This document shows positions 21,056 through 29,822 of a stretch of 64,000 nt of DNA, piece after piece (the first letter of the stretch is position 1; each line of letters begins with the position of its first letter). The stretch is from Martinezella rhizogenes. Lineage in GTDB: Bacteria > Pseudomonadota > Alphaproteobacteria > Rhizobiales > Rhizobiaceae. Under the pieces are notes generated by a model, which worked only from the letters and a program-made list of their open reading frames with translations, ran no database searches and was not told the DNA's origin. A program made the translations under genes and the position numbers. The stretch spans positions 62,001-126,000 of the forward strand of contig NZ_JAPYZZ010000009.1 of the NCBI RefSeq assembly GCF_027460065.1, read 5' to 3'.

Positions 21056-23344
21056 ATGTCCGACACGACGAAACCCGCCAGCACAAGAACATCGGTTACG
21101 GATCAGGAAGCCCTGGATTTCCACGCGCAGGGCAGACCGGGCAAACTGGAAATCACCCCGACCAAGCCGATGGCAACGCAGCGGGATCTGTCGCTCGCCT
21201 ATTCGCCCGGTGTTGCTGTGCCGGTGAAAGCCATCGCCGAAAATCCGGCGACTGCTTACGATTACACGACGCGCGGCAACATGGTGGCCGTCATCTCGAA
21301 CGGCACCGCCATCCTCGGGCTCGGCAATCTCGGTGCGCTCGCCTCCAAGCCGGTCATGGAGGGCAAATCGGTCCTCTTCAAGCGTTTCGCCGATGTCGAT
21401 TCCATCGATCTTGAGGTCGATACCGAAGACGCCGATGAGTTCATCAATTGCGTGCGTTATCTCGGCCCCTCCTTCGGCGGCATCAATCTCGAAGACATCA
21501 AGGCGCCGGAATGTTTCATCATCGAAAGCCGCCTGCGCGAGTTGATGGACATTCCCGTCTTCCATGACGACCAGCACGGCACCGCCATCATCGCCGCCGC
21601 CGGCCTTATCAACGCCATCGAACTGACCGGCCGCGACTTCAAGACCACGAAGCTGGTCTGCAATGGCGCGGGCGCTGCGGCCATCGCCTGCATGGATCTC
21701 ATCAAGGCCATGGGTTTCAACCCGGAAAACATCACGCTCTGCGATACCAAGGGCGTGATCTATCAGGGCCGAACGGAAGGCATGAACCAGTGGAAATCCG
21801 CCCATGCGGTGAAGACCAATAACCGCACGCTGGTGGAAGCCATGAAGGGTGCGGATGTGGTGTTCGGCCTCTCGCAGAAGGGCGCTTTCACCGAAGAGAT
21901 GATCCGCTCCATGGCGCCGAAGCCGATCATTTTCGCCATGGCAAATCCGGACCCGGAAATCACGCCGGAAGAAGTGTCACGTATCCGCGACGACGCCATC
22001 ATGGCGACCGGACGTTCCGACTACCCGAACCAGGTCAATAACGTTCTGGGTTTCCCCTATATCTTCCGCGGCGCGCTCGATGTGCGTGCCCGCCAGATCA
22101 ACGATGCGATGAAGATTGCCGCTGCACAGGCGCTGGCCGATCTTGCCCGTGAGGACGTACCCGACGATGTGGCCGCTGCCTATCAGGGCAACCGCCCACG
22201 TTTCGGGCCGCAATATATCATTCCGGTTCCGTTCGATCCGCGCCTGATCTCGGCCATCCCGGTGGCGGTCGCCAAAGCTGCCATTGACACCGGCGTCGCC
22301 CAGCGCGAAATACCCGATCTCGACGCCTATGCCCGCGAGCTTTCCGCTCGCCGCGACCCGATGGCCTCGACAACGCAGCGCCTTTACGAGCGCGTGCGCC
22401 GCTCGCCCAAGCGTGTCGTCTTTGCCGAGGCGGAAGAAGAACAGGTCATGCGCGCGGCGATTTCGTTCACCGCCCAAGGGCTTGGCACCGCCATCCTGCT
22501 CGGCCGCGACGACATCATCAAGGCCAATGCGGAACGCGCCGGCATCGATCTCGACCGCGCCAATATCGAAATCACCAATGCCCGTCTCTCCAGCCGCGTC
22601 GATGCCTATATCGATTATCTCTATGCTCGGTTGCAGCGCGGCGGCTTCCTGCTGCGCGACGTGCAGCGCCTGATCCACAATGACCGCAACCACTTCGCCG
22701 CCTGCATGGTGGCGATGGGCGATGCGGATGCCGTGGTGACCGGCGTGACCCGCAATTATTCGACGGCGCTGGAGGATATCCGCCGCTGCATCAACACCAA
22801 GCCCGGCCATCGTGTCATCGGTGTTTCGCTTGTTGTCTCCCGCAACCGCACCGTCTTCGTGGCCGATACCGCCGTGCACGACATGCCGACTGCGGAAGAC
22901 CTTGCCGATATCGCGGAAGAGGCGGCCGGCCTCGCCCGCCGTTTCGGTTATGAGCCGCGCGTCGCCATGCTTGCCTATTCCACCTTCGGCCAGCCGGTTG
23001 GCGAACGCTCCGACAAGGTGCGCGAAGCGGTAAAAATCCTCGACAGGCGCAATGTCAATTTCGAGGTGGACGGCGAGATGTCGGCGGATGTGGCGCTCAA
23101 CCATCAGCGCATGCAGAGCCAGTATCCATTCGCCCGCCTTTCCGGTGCGGCCAATGTGCTGGTCATGCCCGCCATCCATTCCGCCTCCATCTCCACCAAG
23201 ATGCTGCAGGAACTGGGTGGTGCCACCGTCATCGGTCCGCTTCTGGTCGGCCTCGACAAATCGGTGCAGATCACCTCAATGGGTGCCAAGGACAGCGATA
23301 TCGTCAACATGGCGGCGATTGCAGCCTATAACGCCGGACGGTGA
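21056..23344 (+). CDS. maeB: NADP-dependent malic enzyme with phosphotransacetylase-like C-terminal domain
   Basis: Protein of 762 residues of the large MaeB/Tme type, decarboxylating malate to pyruvate. The malic N-terminal domain (about 30-165) has AYSPGVAVPVKAIAENP and VFHDDQHGTAII. The NAD(P) domain follows (VCNGAGAAAIACMDL). Residues about 430-760 form a phosphate acetyltransferase-like domain (RNYSTALEDI, GPLLVGLDKSVQI) that in relatives is regulatory rather than catalytic. It is transcribed alone; a RIME-like repeat follows 12 bases after the stop. Confidence 0.94.
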   Translation: MSDTTKPASTRTSVTDQEALDFHAQGRPGKLEITPTKPMATQRDLSLAYSPGVAVPVKAIAENPATAYDYTTRGNMVAVISNGTAILGLGNLGALASKPVMEGKSVLFKRFADVDSIDLEVDTEDADEFINCVRYLGPSFGGINLEDIKAPECFIIESRLRELMDIPVFHDDQHGTAIIAAAGLINAIELTGRDFKTTKLVCNGAGAAAIACMDLIKAMGFNPENITLCDTKGVIYQGRTEGMNQWKSAHAVKTNNRTLVEAMKGADVVFGLSQKGAFTEEMIRSMAPKPIIFAMANPDPEITPEEVSRIRDDAIMATGRSDYPNQVNNVLGFPYIFRGALDVRARQINDAMKIAAAQALADLAREDVPDDVAAAYQGNRPRFGPQYIIPVPFDPRLISAIPVAVAKAAIDTGVAQREIPDLDAYARELSARRDPMASTTQRLYERVRRSPKRVVFAEAEEEQVMRAAISFTAQGLGTAILLGRDDIIKANAERAGIDLDRANIEITNARLSSRVDAYIDYLYARLQRGGFLLRDVQRLIHNDRNHFAACMVAMGDADAVVTGVTRNYSTALEDIRRCINTKPGHRVIGVSLVVSRNRTVFVADTAVHDMPTAEDLADIAEEAAGLARRFGYEPRVAMLAYSTFGQPVGERSDKVREAVKILDRRNVNFEVDGEMSADVALNHQRMQSQYPFARLSGAANVLVMPAIHSASISTKMLQELGGATVIGPLLVGLDKSVQITSMGAKDSDIVNMAAIAAYNAGR

Positions 23345-23695
23345 TGTCGCGGCGTGTTTCTTCTCCCCGCCGGGGAGAAGATGGCCCGAAGGGTCAGATG
23401 AGGGGGCAACGTTTCCGTATATTACTACCCTCGCCCCCTCATCCCGCTGCCGCGACCTTCTCCCCGACGGGGAGAAGAAACAAGCGGCAATCGATCGCCT
23501 CATATCTGGCGAACCGGTCAGTAAGCAGCGAAAACAAAGAACAGGATTCTACGATTTCCCTTTTGTAGGATATTTTTTCGCATCAGAAGCTTTATTGGAA
23601 CGCAATTTTATTCATACTATTTTTCGCGCAATGCCAATTCTCGCTCTCGGCGGGTGCCTCATGTAGTTTCCACCCACACTCAAAAGGAAATACCC
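23345..23695. other. intergenic region with RIME-like repeat and ABC operon promoter
   Basis: The first 140 bases are a RIME-like repeat copy. The remaining 210 are relatively A+T rich, especially 23530-23635, and should hold the promoter of the following operon. An AAGGAAA ribosome site at about 23684 precedes the ATG at 23696. No gene was recognised. Confidence 0.5.
23356..23481. repeat. RIME-like intergenic palindromic repeat, copy 2
   Basis: Same structure as the copy at 6663-6787. The left hairpin is identical, the shared stretch runs through GGTCAGATGAGGGGGCAACG, the centre diverges, and the right hairpin (CTTCTCCCCG-ACGGGGAGAAG) differs slightly. Homology continues through CAAGCGGC on the right edge. 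It is oriented the same way as copy 1. Confidence 0.8.
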
Positions 23696-24535
23696 ATGGC
23701 CCTCTCTTTTTCCAGATTTGCCGCAAAACTCATTGCCGGAACCGTCGTCATCGCTTCGATGGCCACCGCCGCCCACGCTGATGCAACGCTTGACCGCATC
23801 AAGGGTCGCGGCAAGCTCACCGTCGGCGTCATCCTTTCCGGCGCGCCTTTCGGCTTCATCGATCCGAAGACGCAGGAACAGAAGGGCCTCAACATCGATG
23901 TGGCCAAAGCGCTGGCCGCCGGTCTCGGCGTTGAATTGGTCACTGAAACCGTGACCCCGCCCAACCGCGTGCAGTTCCTGCAGCAGGGCAAGGTCGATAT
24001 TCTCATCGCCAACATGCAATACACCGAAGAACGCGCCAAAACGCTTGATTACGTGCCGACCCCCTATGACCGTCAGGGTGGCGCCGCCATCGGTCGCAAG
24101 GACAGTGGCATCAAGGACTGGTCGGACTTGAAGGGCAAGATCGCCTGCGTTTCGCAGGGCTCCAACTACACGCAGCCGCTGATCGAGCAGTACGGCGCAC
24201 AGGTGAAGGCGCTGCCGAGCCAGCCGGAATCGCTCTTGGCGCTGAAGGGCGGCAATTGTGATGTTTCGGTTCACGTCAACGGCACGCTGAGTCTGATGCT
24301 TCAGGATCGCGCCGACGAGTGGAAGGATTACGGCATCCTGATCCCAACCGATCTCATTCCTTCCGATTCTGTCATCTGGCTGCGCAAGGGTGAAGCCGAC
24401 ACGCAGGCCGCACTCGACAAGATAGTCAAGGAGCTGCACGCTTCCGGCAAAATGATCGAATTCGCCAAGGCCAACCGCCTTCCGAGCATCGGCTACATGG
24501 AAGAGCAGAAGAAGAAGCTTTCCGCCGCGCAATAA
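23696..24535 (+). CDS. amino-acid-type ABC transporter substrate-binding protein
   Basis: Family 3 solute-binding protein of 279 residues with a signal peptide (about 1-27, ending TAAHA). The early LTVGVILSGAPFGFID and the LKGKIACVSQGSNY segments fit polar-amino-acid binders. The ATG at 23696 follows AAGGAAA; a start 14 codons earlier would spoil the signal peptide. It heads an operon with two permeases, an ATPase, an MmgE/PrpD protein and an NtaA-type monooxygenase. The ligand is therefore probably a modified, sulfur- or nitrogen-containing amino acid. Confidence 0.88.
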   Translation: MALSFSRFAAKLIAGTVVIASMATAAHADATLDRIKGRGKLTVGVILSGAPFGFIDPKTQEQKGLNIDVAKALAAGLGVELVTETVTPPNRVQFLQQGKVDILIANMQYTEERAKTLDYVPTPYDRQGGAAIGRKDSGIKDWSDLKGKIACVSQGSNYTQPLIEQYGAQVKALPSQPESLLALKGGNCDVSVHVNGTLSLMLQDRADEWKDYGILIPTDLIPSDSVIWLRKGEADTQAALDKIVKELHASGKMIEFAKANRLPSIGYMEEQKKKLSAAQ

Positions 24536-24615
24536 AGCGGCTGGGCAATCTGGCTCATCCCGTCACCTTAGCGTGATGGCGGGCGTCTGCCTCGAAGGCG
24601 TTTACGCCACCCCTC

Positions 24616-24644
24616 AAGAACGGCCGGTTTCGCCTGCCGTTCTT
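24616..24644 (+). terminator. stem-loop/attenuator after the binding-protein gene
   Basis: A perfect 9-base stem (AAGAACGGC / GCCGTTCTT) followed by TTCTGCTTTAT, 80 bases past the binding-protein stop and before the first permease. It probably ends most transcripts, keeping binding protein in excess over the membrane subunits. Confidence 0.65.
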
Positions 24645-24720
24645 TTCTGCTTTATAGCAAGGCAGGCCATTCTGGCGCCGCCCGCCCGGCGGCACCCGCA
24701 ATAAACAGCATGGATTTCCG

Positions 24721-25464
24721 ATGCAGGATTCATTTACAGCGCGCTTTATTGAACTCGCCGCGCATCTCGGCCTCAACTATGATTTTCTGAACAGCGGTTA
24801 CGAGGTTCAGATCTGGCTTGATGGCATGAAGATGACGCTCATCCTCGTCGCCGTTACCTTGCCGCTCAGCCTCGTATTCGGCTTCATTTTCGCGGCGATG
24901 CTGACATCAGGCAAGACCTGGCTCGCCGGCCCCGTGCGTGCCTATGTCGAACTGACACGCAACACGCCGACACTGGTGCAGCTGATGTGCGGTTTCCTCG
25001 TGCTCAACATGCTGATTTCCAACGTGCTGGGCGGCGCGCAAAACAACCCGCTGACGCCGTTCTTCTGGGTCGTTGCCATCACCGGGCTGCATATTGCCGC
25101 TTTCCATGCGGAAGCGTTGCGCGGCGGTATCGAAGCTGTGCCGGCCACCACCATCGAGGCGGCGCGCGCCATCGGCTTCAGTTCGCTGGAGATTTTGCGT
25201 TACGTCGAGTTTCCGCTGGCGATCCGTACTGCCCTGCCCTCGATCATCAACAATCTCGTCAATCTGGTGAAGCTCACCACCGTCGGCTCGGCGATTGCTG
25301 TGGGTGAAATCACCTATGCCTCGATCCTGATCTGGACCCAGCGCGACAATGTGGTCGAATTGATGCTCGTCATCCTCATCTTCTTCAGTGTCATCAATTT
25401 CATCGTCGCAAGGGCCGGTCTCTGGCTTGAACGACGCCTTGCGGTTCCGGGGTTCGGCCAATGA
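24721..25464 (+). CDS. amino-acid ABC transporter permease (HisM/GlnP type)
   Basis: Permease of 247 residues with about five membrane segments. The HisM-type loop AFHAEALRGGIEAVPATTIE and AARAIGFSSLEILRYVEFP carry the ATPase contact. Its stop overlaps the next permease by four bases (ATGA), so the two subunits are made together as a heterodimer. Confidence 0.9.
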   Translation: MQDSFTARFIELAAHLGLNYDFLNSGYEVQIWLDGMKMTLILVAVTLPLSLVFGFIFAAMLTSGKTWLAGPVRAYVELTRNTPTLVQLMCGFLVLNMLISNVLGGAQNNPLTPFFWVVAITGLHIAAFHAEALRGGIEAVPATTIEAARAIGFSSLEILRYVEFPLAIRTALPSIINNLVNLVKLTTVGSAIAVGEITYASILIWTQRDNVVELMLVILIFFSVINFIVARAGLWLERRLAVPGFGQ

Positions 25465-26243
25465 GCGCGGTTGTCTCTCAAACGCGGGCGGCAAAGAAGC
25501 TGCCTTTCGGCACCATTCTGCTGCTCGGCGTGGTGATTGCGGTTGTACTGTGGCTGATCCTCGATCCCTCGCTCGGTCAGGTGCTGCTGCAATGGCTGCC
25601 CTATCTGGCCAAGGGTTTTGCGATGAATGTGCTGATCAGCATTCTGGCAATCGCGATCGGCACCTTCATCGGCGTCCTGCTCGGCATCATGGAGCTCGCG
25701 CCTTACCGCCTCGTGCGGGCGCCGGCGCTCACCTATGTGCAAATCTTCCGCAACGCCCCGCATCTGGTGCTGATTTTCGCCGCGACCTACATCTTCCCTT
25801 TCGAGATCGTCGCCTTCGGCAATTACATTCCCTTCCCTGACTGGATCAAGGCCGTCGTCGGTCTAGCCATTCCGGCAAGTGCCCATATCGCCGAAATCAC
25901 CCGCGGTGCCATCCAGTCCATCCCCACCGCCCAATGGGAAGCGGCGCAGGGTCTCGGCTTTTCCCGGAACCAGACGCTGCGCTGGATCATCCTGCCGCAA
26001 TGCGTGAAACGTTCGCTGCCGCCATGGATGAATCTTTATGCCTCGATCACCATGGGCACGGCGCTTGCCTCGCTGGTTGGCGTGCATGAGCTTCTGCATG
26101 CCGCGACCGACGCCAGCACCGCCGTGCAACGCAACGATTTCACCGTCGTGGTCTATCTCACCGTTTTGATGGCGTTCTTCCTGTTCTGCTATCCCGTTTC
26201 CCGTTTCACGCAGCGCCTCGAGCGGCGCTTCGCTTCCCGCTGA
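25461..26243 (+). CDS. amino-acid ABC transporter permease (HisQ/GlnP type)
   Basis: Second permease, 260 residues, about five membrane segments. The contact loop IAEITRGAIQSIPTAQWEAA and QGLGFSRNQTLRWIILPQ is intact. The first 35 residues form a cytoplasmic tail and first helix. The following ATPase gene begins within 12 bases of its stop. Confidence 0.9.
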   Translation: MSAVVSQTRAAKKLPFGTILLLGVVIAVVLWLILDPSLGQVLLQWLPYLAKGFAMNVLISILAIAIGTFIGVLLGIMELAPYRLVRAPALTYVQIFRNAPHLVLIFAATYIFPFEIVAFGNYIPFPDWIKAVVGLAIPASAHIAEITRGAIQSIPTAQWEAAQGLGFSRNQTLRWIILPQCVKRSLPPWMNLYASITMGTALASLVGVHELLHAATDASTAVQRNDFTVVVYLTVLMAFFLFCYPVSRFTQRLERRFASR

Positions 26244-26255
26244 TTGGAACAAGCC

Positions 26256-27056
26256 ATGTCCGCACCCGCACCACAAGCCGCCGCAAAAGCTCTGGTTGAA
26301 CTGGAAGGCATACACCTGTCCTTCGGTGATAACCAGGTTCTGAAAGGCATAGATCTCATCGTCAACAAGGGCGACGCCGTCTCCATCATCGGGCCTTCCG
26401 GCTCGGGCAAATCCACGATCCTGCGCTGCATCAATGGCCTGCTCATTCCGCAATCCGGCAAGATCACCGTCGGCGGCACCCGGGTCGACCAGCTGAAAAC
26501 CGAGGCTGAGCGCATCGCGCTGCGCAAGCGCATCGGCATCGTGTTCCAGCAGTTCAACCTCTTTCCGCATCTGACGGTCATGGAAAACATCACCATCGCA
26601 CCGATCAAAATCCTCGGCACGCCGAAGGCGGAAGCCGAGCGCCATGCCCGGGAATTGCTGGAGAAGGTCCGTCTTTCCCAGAAGGTCGATGCCTATCCCG
26701 GCCAGCTTTCCGGTGGCCAGCAGCAGCGCGTGGCGATTGCCCGTGCGCTTGCCATGCGGCCGGAACTGGTGCTGTTCGATGAAGTCACATCCGCGCTCGA
26801 CCCGGAAACCGTGGGCGAAGTGCTCGCCGTCATCCGTGATCTCGTCAATGACGGCATGACCAGCATTCTCGTGACCCACGAAATGCGCTTTGCCGAGGAA
26901 ATCAGCGATAATATCGTCTTTACCGAAAACGGCCTGATCGTCGATCAGGGCACGCCCGAACACATCTTCTACAGGTCGACCAATCCGCGCATCAACGCTT
27001 TCGTCAAGGGTCTTGGCGGGCAGGTGGCGCGGGTGGCCGACGGTGAAGGGATCTGA
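26256..27056 (+). CDS. amino-acid ABC transporter ATP-binding protein (GlnQ type)
   Basis: ATPase of 266 residues. Walker A GPSGSGKST, Q-loop FQQFNLFPHLTVMENI, signature LSGGQQQRV, Walker B LVLFDEVTSALDPE and switch VTHEMRFA are all intact. The GlnQ-type hallmark is the single domain without a C-terminal regulatory extension. The ATG at 26256 is chosen over a TTG at 26244 directly at the previous stop. Confidence 0.92.
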   Translation: MSAPAPQAAAKALVELEGIHLSFGDNQVLKGIDLIVNKGDAVSIIGPSGSGKSTILRCINGLLIPQSGKITVGGTRVDQLKTEAERIALRKRIGIVFQQFNLFPHLTVMENITIAPIKILGTPKAEAERHARELLEKVRLSQKVDAYPGQLSGGQQQRVAIARALAMRPELVLFDEVTSALDPETVGEVLAVIRDLVNDGMTSILVTHEMRFAEEISDNIVFTENGLIVDQGTPEHIFYRSTNPRINAFVKGLGGQVARVADGEGI

Positions 27057-27060
27057 CGCC

Positions 27061-28407
27061 ATGTCCGCAGAGGAAAAACTCACGCTTCATCTTGCCGAAG
27101 CCATCGCCGCTTCCGATCCGCTACGCGATGAAGAGGCGGTCACCATCGCCCGCACGGCGCTGATCGATTTTTTCGCCTGCGTGCTGGGCGGCGCTGCCGA
27201 CAGAAGCACGAAAATCCTGATCGACACCTTCACGTCAGGCACGCAAGGCACGGCCGGCATCATCGGCCACGATCTGCGCACGGATGCCTTTACCGCCGCC
27301 CTCATCAACGGCCATGCCGGCCATGTGCTTGATTATGACGATGTCCATGGCAGCGTGCGCGGCCACCCCACCGTCGCCATCATTCCAGCCCTTCTGGCTG
27401 TTGCGGTCGAGGACGGTTCGACGGCGGATGCCTTCATCGCCGCCTATATCGTCGGGCTTGAAACCATGGCGCGGATTGGCCTGTCACTCGGCACCAAGCA
27501 CTACGAAAACGGCTTCCATGCCACCGCCACACTCGGCCCCATTGGCGCTGCGGCGGCGATCGCCCATCTCCTGAAATTCGACCCGCAGACCACGGCCGTG
27601 GCACTCGGACTCGCGGCCACGCAATCGGCCGGGCTTCGCCTGCAATTCGGCTTCGATGCCAAGCCGCTGCACGCCGGGCTTGCCACACGCGCCGGCCTCA
27701 CCGCTGCGCGGCTGGCACAATCAGGCTTTCAGGGCGCACCGGATTTTCTGGAAAACCCCATCGGCTTCTACTCCGCCTTCGCCTTCGGCGCCGAGCAGCC
27801 GAAACGGGTTCTCTCCGGCTGGGGCGCACCCTGGCAGATCGTCTCACCGGGGCTCACCCTCAAGGCATTTCCCTGCTGCACTGCCGCCCACCCCGTCGCC
27901 GTCGGCGCATTGGCGCTGCACAGCGCCGATGATCTGACACCGGACGAAATTGAAACGGTCGCCATCACCTTCCCGCCAGGTGGCGATGCTGCCCTCGTTG
28001 GCTCAGCCACACCCGCCACCGGCATCGATGCGCGTTTCAGCCCCGAATATGTCTTTGCTGCCGCGCTGACCGACGGAGCACTCGGCATCGGCCATTTCGA
28101 CGAACGCCCGGCGCGTGCCGATCTGCTCGCACTTTCAGCAAAGGTCTCGCGCCGGCACGATGAGACCGCCCGCCGCCTCTCGCCCGATCCGACCACCCGT
28201 TTCGTGGTCATCGACGTGACGAAAAAGGACGGCACGATGCTGTCGCGCCGTATCGACGGCCTGCCGAGCATAGACGATCCGACGGAGAAATTCGCCGACG
28301 CGACCGGCGACGCTGAAAAATTCGCCGGAATTCCGGCACTGGTGCGGAGCATGAAGACCGCAGCCGACCTCAGGAAGCTCGAAACGCTTCTGATAACTGA
28401 AATATAA
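27061..28407 (+). CDS. MmgE/PrpD-family protein (YxeQ-like)
   Basis: Protein of 448 residues in the MmgE/PrpD (2-methylcitrate dehydratase-like) family. The typical segments are VLDYDDVHGSVRGHPTVAIIPALLA split over residues 95-120, NGFHATATLGPIGAAAA, and LKAFPCCTAAHPV near residue 285. True PrpD acts on 2-methylcitrate, but no prpB/prpC is nearby. The gene is four bases behind the ATPase and 26 ahead of an NtaA-type monooxygenase. Bacillus yxeQ has the same companions, so a role in degrading the transported compound is likely. Confidence 0.85.
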   Translation: MSAEEKLTLHLAEAIAASDPLRDEEAVTIARTALIDFFACVLGGAADRSTKILIDTFTSGTQGTAGIIGHDLRTDAFTAALINGHAGHVLDYDDVHGSVRGHPTVAIIPALLAVAVEDGSTADAFIAAYIVGLETMARIGLSLGTKHYENGFHATATLGPIGAAAAIAHLLKFDPQTTAVALGLAATQSAGLRLQFGFDAKPLHAGLATRAGLTAARLAQSGFQGAPDFLENPIGFYSAFAFGAEQPKRVLSGWGAPWQIVSPGLTLKAFPCCTAAHPVAVGALALHSADDLTPDEIETVAITFPPGGDAALVGSATPATGIDARFSPEYVFAAALTDGALGIGHFDERPARADLLALSAKVSRRHDETARRLSPDPTTRFVVIDVTKKDGTMLSRRIDGLPSIDDPTEKFADATGDAEKFAGIPALVRSMKTAADLRKLETLLITEI

Positions 28408-28433
28408 CTCGACCGACATGAAGGCATGACCCC

Positions 28434-29744
28434 ATGACCAATACGACCCGCAAAAGACAGATGCATCTCGGCCTTTTCCTGCAGGGCGCCGGGCACCACG
28501 TTTCGGGCTGGCGTCACCCCGATGCGGAGGCCGGCAGCGAGAATCTCGATCTGCTCACCCGCGTCACGAAAATGGCGGAAGCCGCAAAATTCGACATGGT
28601 CTTTCTCGCCGACGGCCTGACCAGCGGTGTCGACGCCCATCCCTCGATGATCGCCCGTTTCGAGCCGCTGACATTGCTGGCAGCGCTTGCCATGGTGACC
28701 GACAAGATCGGTCTCGCCGCCACCGCCTCCACCACCTATGGTGAGCCCTATCACACTGCCCGTGCCTTTGCGTCCATCGACCATCTGAGCCATGGCCGCG
28801 CGGCGTGGAATATCGTCACCACTTCCTATGCCCGCACGGCGGCGAATTTCTCCAAAAGCCATCCCGAGCATGACGAGCGTTATGCGGTGGCGGAAGAATA
28901 TGTAAACGTGGTGCGCGGCCTGTGGGACAGCTGGGATGACGACGCGTTCATCAAGGACAAGCAGGCGGGCCGCTACGTCGATCCGGAAAAGGTCCATATC
29001 CTCGACCACGAAGGCAAATATTTCACGGTGAAGGGTCCGCTCAATATTCCGCGCTCGCCGCAGGGGCACCCCGTTCTCATTCAGGCAGGCTCTTCGGGAC
29101 CGGGGCAGGATCTCGCCGCCCGTACCGCCGATATCGTCTTCACCGCCCAGCAGGCGATTTCCGAAGCGCAGGCCTTCTATACCAGCCTTAAAACCCGCGT
29201 GGCGAAATTCGGTCGCGATCCGGCAAGCGTCGCCGTCATGCCGGGTTTCATGCCGATCATCGGCCGGAGTTTCGAAGAAGCCGGTGAAAAGCTGAAAGAG
29301 CTGAACCGCTGGACCGACATCAAGAGCGCCATGCCGCTGCTTGAAGAACGCATTGGTCACAGCCTTGCCGATTACGATCTCGACGGTCCGCTGCCCGATC
29401 TGCCGATCTCCGACCAGCTGCGCAGCCGCGCCGAGCTTCTGACGGAACTGGCACGCCGCGAAAAGCTGACGATCCGGGAACTGGCGCTGCGCGTCGCGGC
29501 GGGCCGTGGCCACCACATTGTCATGGGAACGGCGAAAGAGGTGGCTGACCGGATGCAGGAATGGTTCGAAAACGGTGCGGCGGACGGCTTCAACGTCATG
29601 CCGCCCTTCTTCCCCGGCGGGCTGGAGGAATTCAACCGCGAGGTCGTTCCGCTTCTGCAGGAGCGCGGCCTGTTCCGCAAGGATTATGAGGGCTCGACGC
29701 TGCGTGACCATCTCGGTATCGCGCGACCGACCCTGCGGGGATAA
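28434..29744 (+). CDS. FMNH2-dependent monooxygenase, NtaA/SnaA/YxeK type
   Basis: Luciferase-like flavin monooxygenase of 436 residues of the NtaA/DszA/YxeK class. It opens with HLGLFLQGAGHHVSGWRHP and contains ATASTTYGEPYHTARAFASI and HGRAAWNIVTTSYARTAANF, the segments that shape the FMN pocket. It needs reduced flavin from a reductase not encoded here. Bacillus YxeK cleaves N-acetyl-S-(2-succino)cysteine, and the shared neighbours suggest similar C-S cleavage. Aminopolycarboxylates (NTA/EDTA) are the main alternative. Confidence 0.88.
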   Translation: MTNTTRKRQMHLGLFLQGAGHHVSGWRHPDAEAGSENLDLLTRVTKMAEAAKFDMVFLADGLTSGVDAHPSMIARFEPLTLLAALAMVTDKIGLAATASTTYGEPYHTARAFASIDHLSHGRAAWNIVTTSYARTAANFSKSHPEHDERYAVAEEYVNVVRGLWDSWDDDAFIKDKQAGRYVDPEKVHILDHEGKYFTVKGPLNIPRSPQGHPVLIQAGSSGPGQDLAARTADIVFTAQQAISEAQAFYTSLKTRVAKFGRDPASVAVMPGFMPIIGRSFEEAGEKLKELNRWTDIKSAMPLLEERIGHSLADYDLDGPLPDLPISDQLRSRAELLTELARREKLTIRELALRVAAGRGHHIVMGTAKEVADRMQEWFENGAADGFNVMPPFFPGGLEEFNREVVPLLQERGLFRKDYEGSTLRDHLGIARPTLRG

Positions 29745-29748
29745 CGGC

Positions 29749-29819
29749 ATGCGGATGCCCGATCAAGGGCATCCGCATCCACCAAATCCTGTTCATGAAA
29801 AGCGGACCGGCGCCCGCTT
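29749..29819. terminator. two stem-loops between convergent genes
   Basis: A perfect 12-base stem (29749-29778, ATGCGGATGCCC / GGGCATCCGCAT) is followed by a 6-base stem AAGCGG/CCGCTT (29800-29819) with T-rich flanks on both strands. They lie between the convergent monooxygenase and chemoreceptor genes and probably end both transcripts. Confidence 0.7.
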
Positions 29820-29822
29820 CTT

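Noticed and set aside
27768..29750. 660-codon open frame on the minus strand
   Set aside because: Shadow of the MmgE/PrpD and monooxygenase genes; no recognisable motif or ribosome site.
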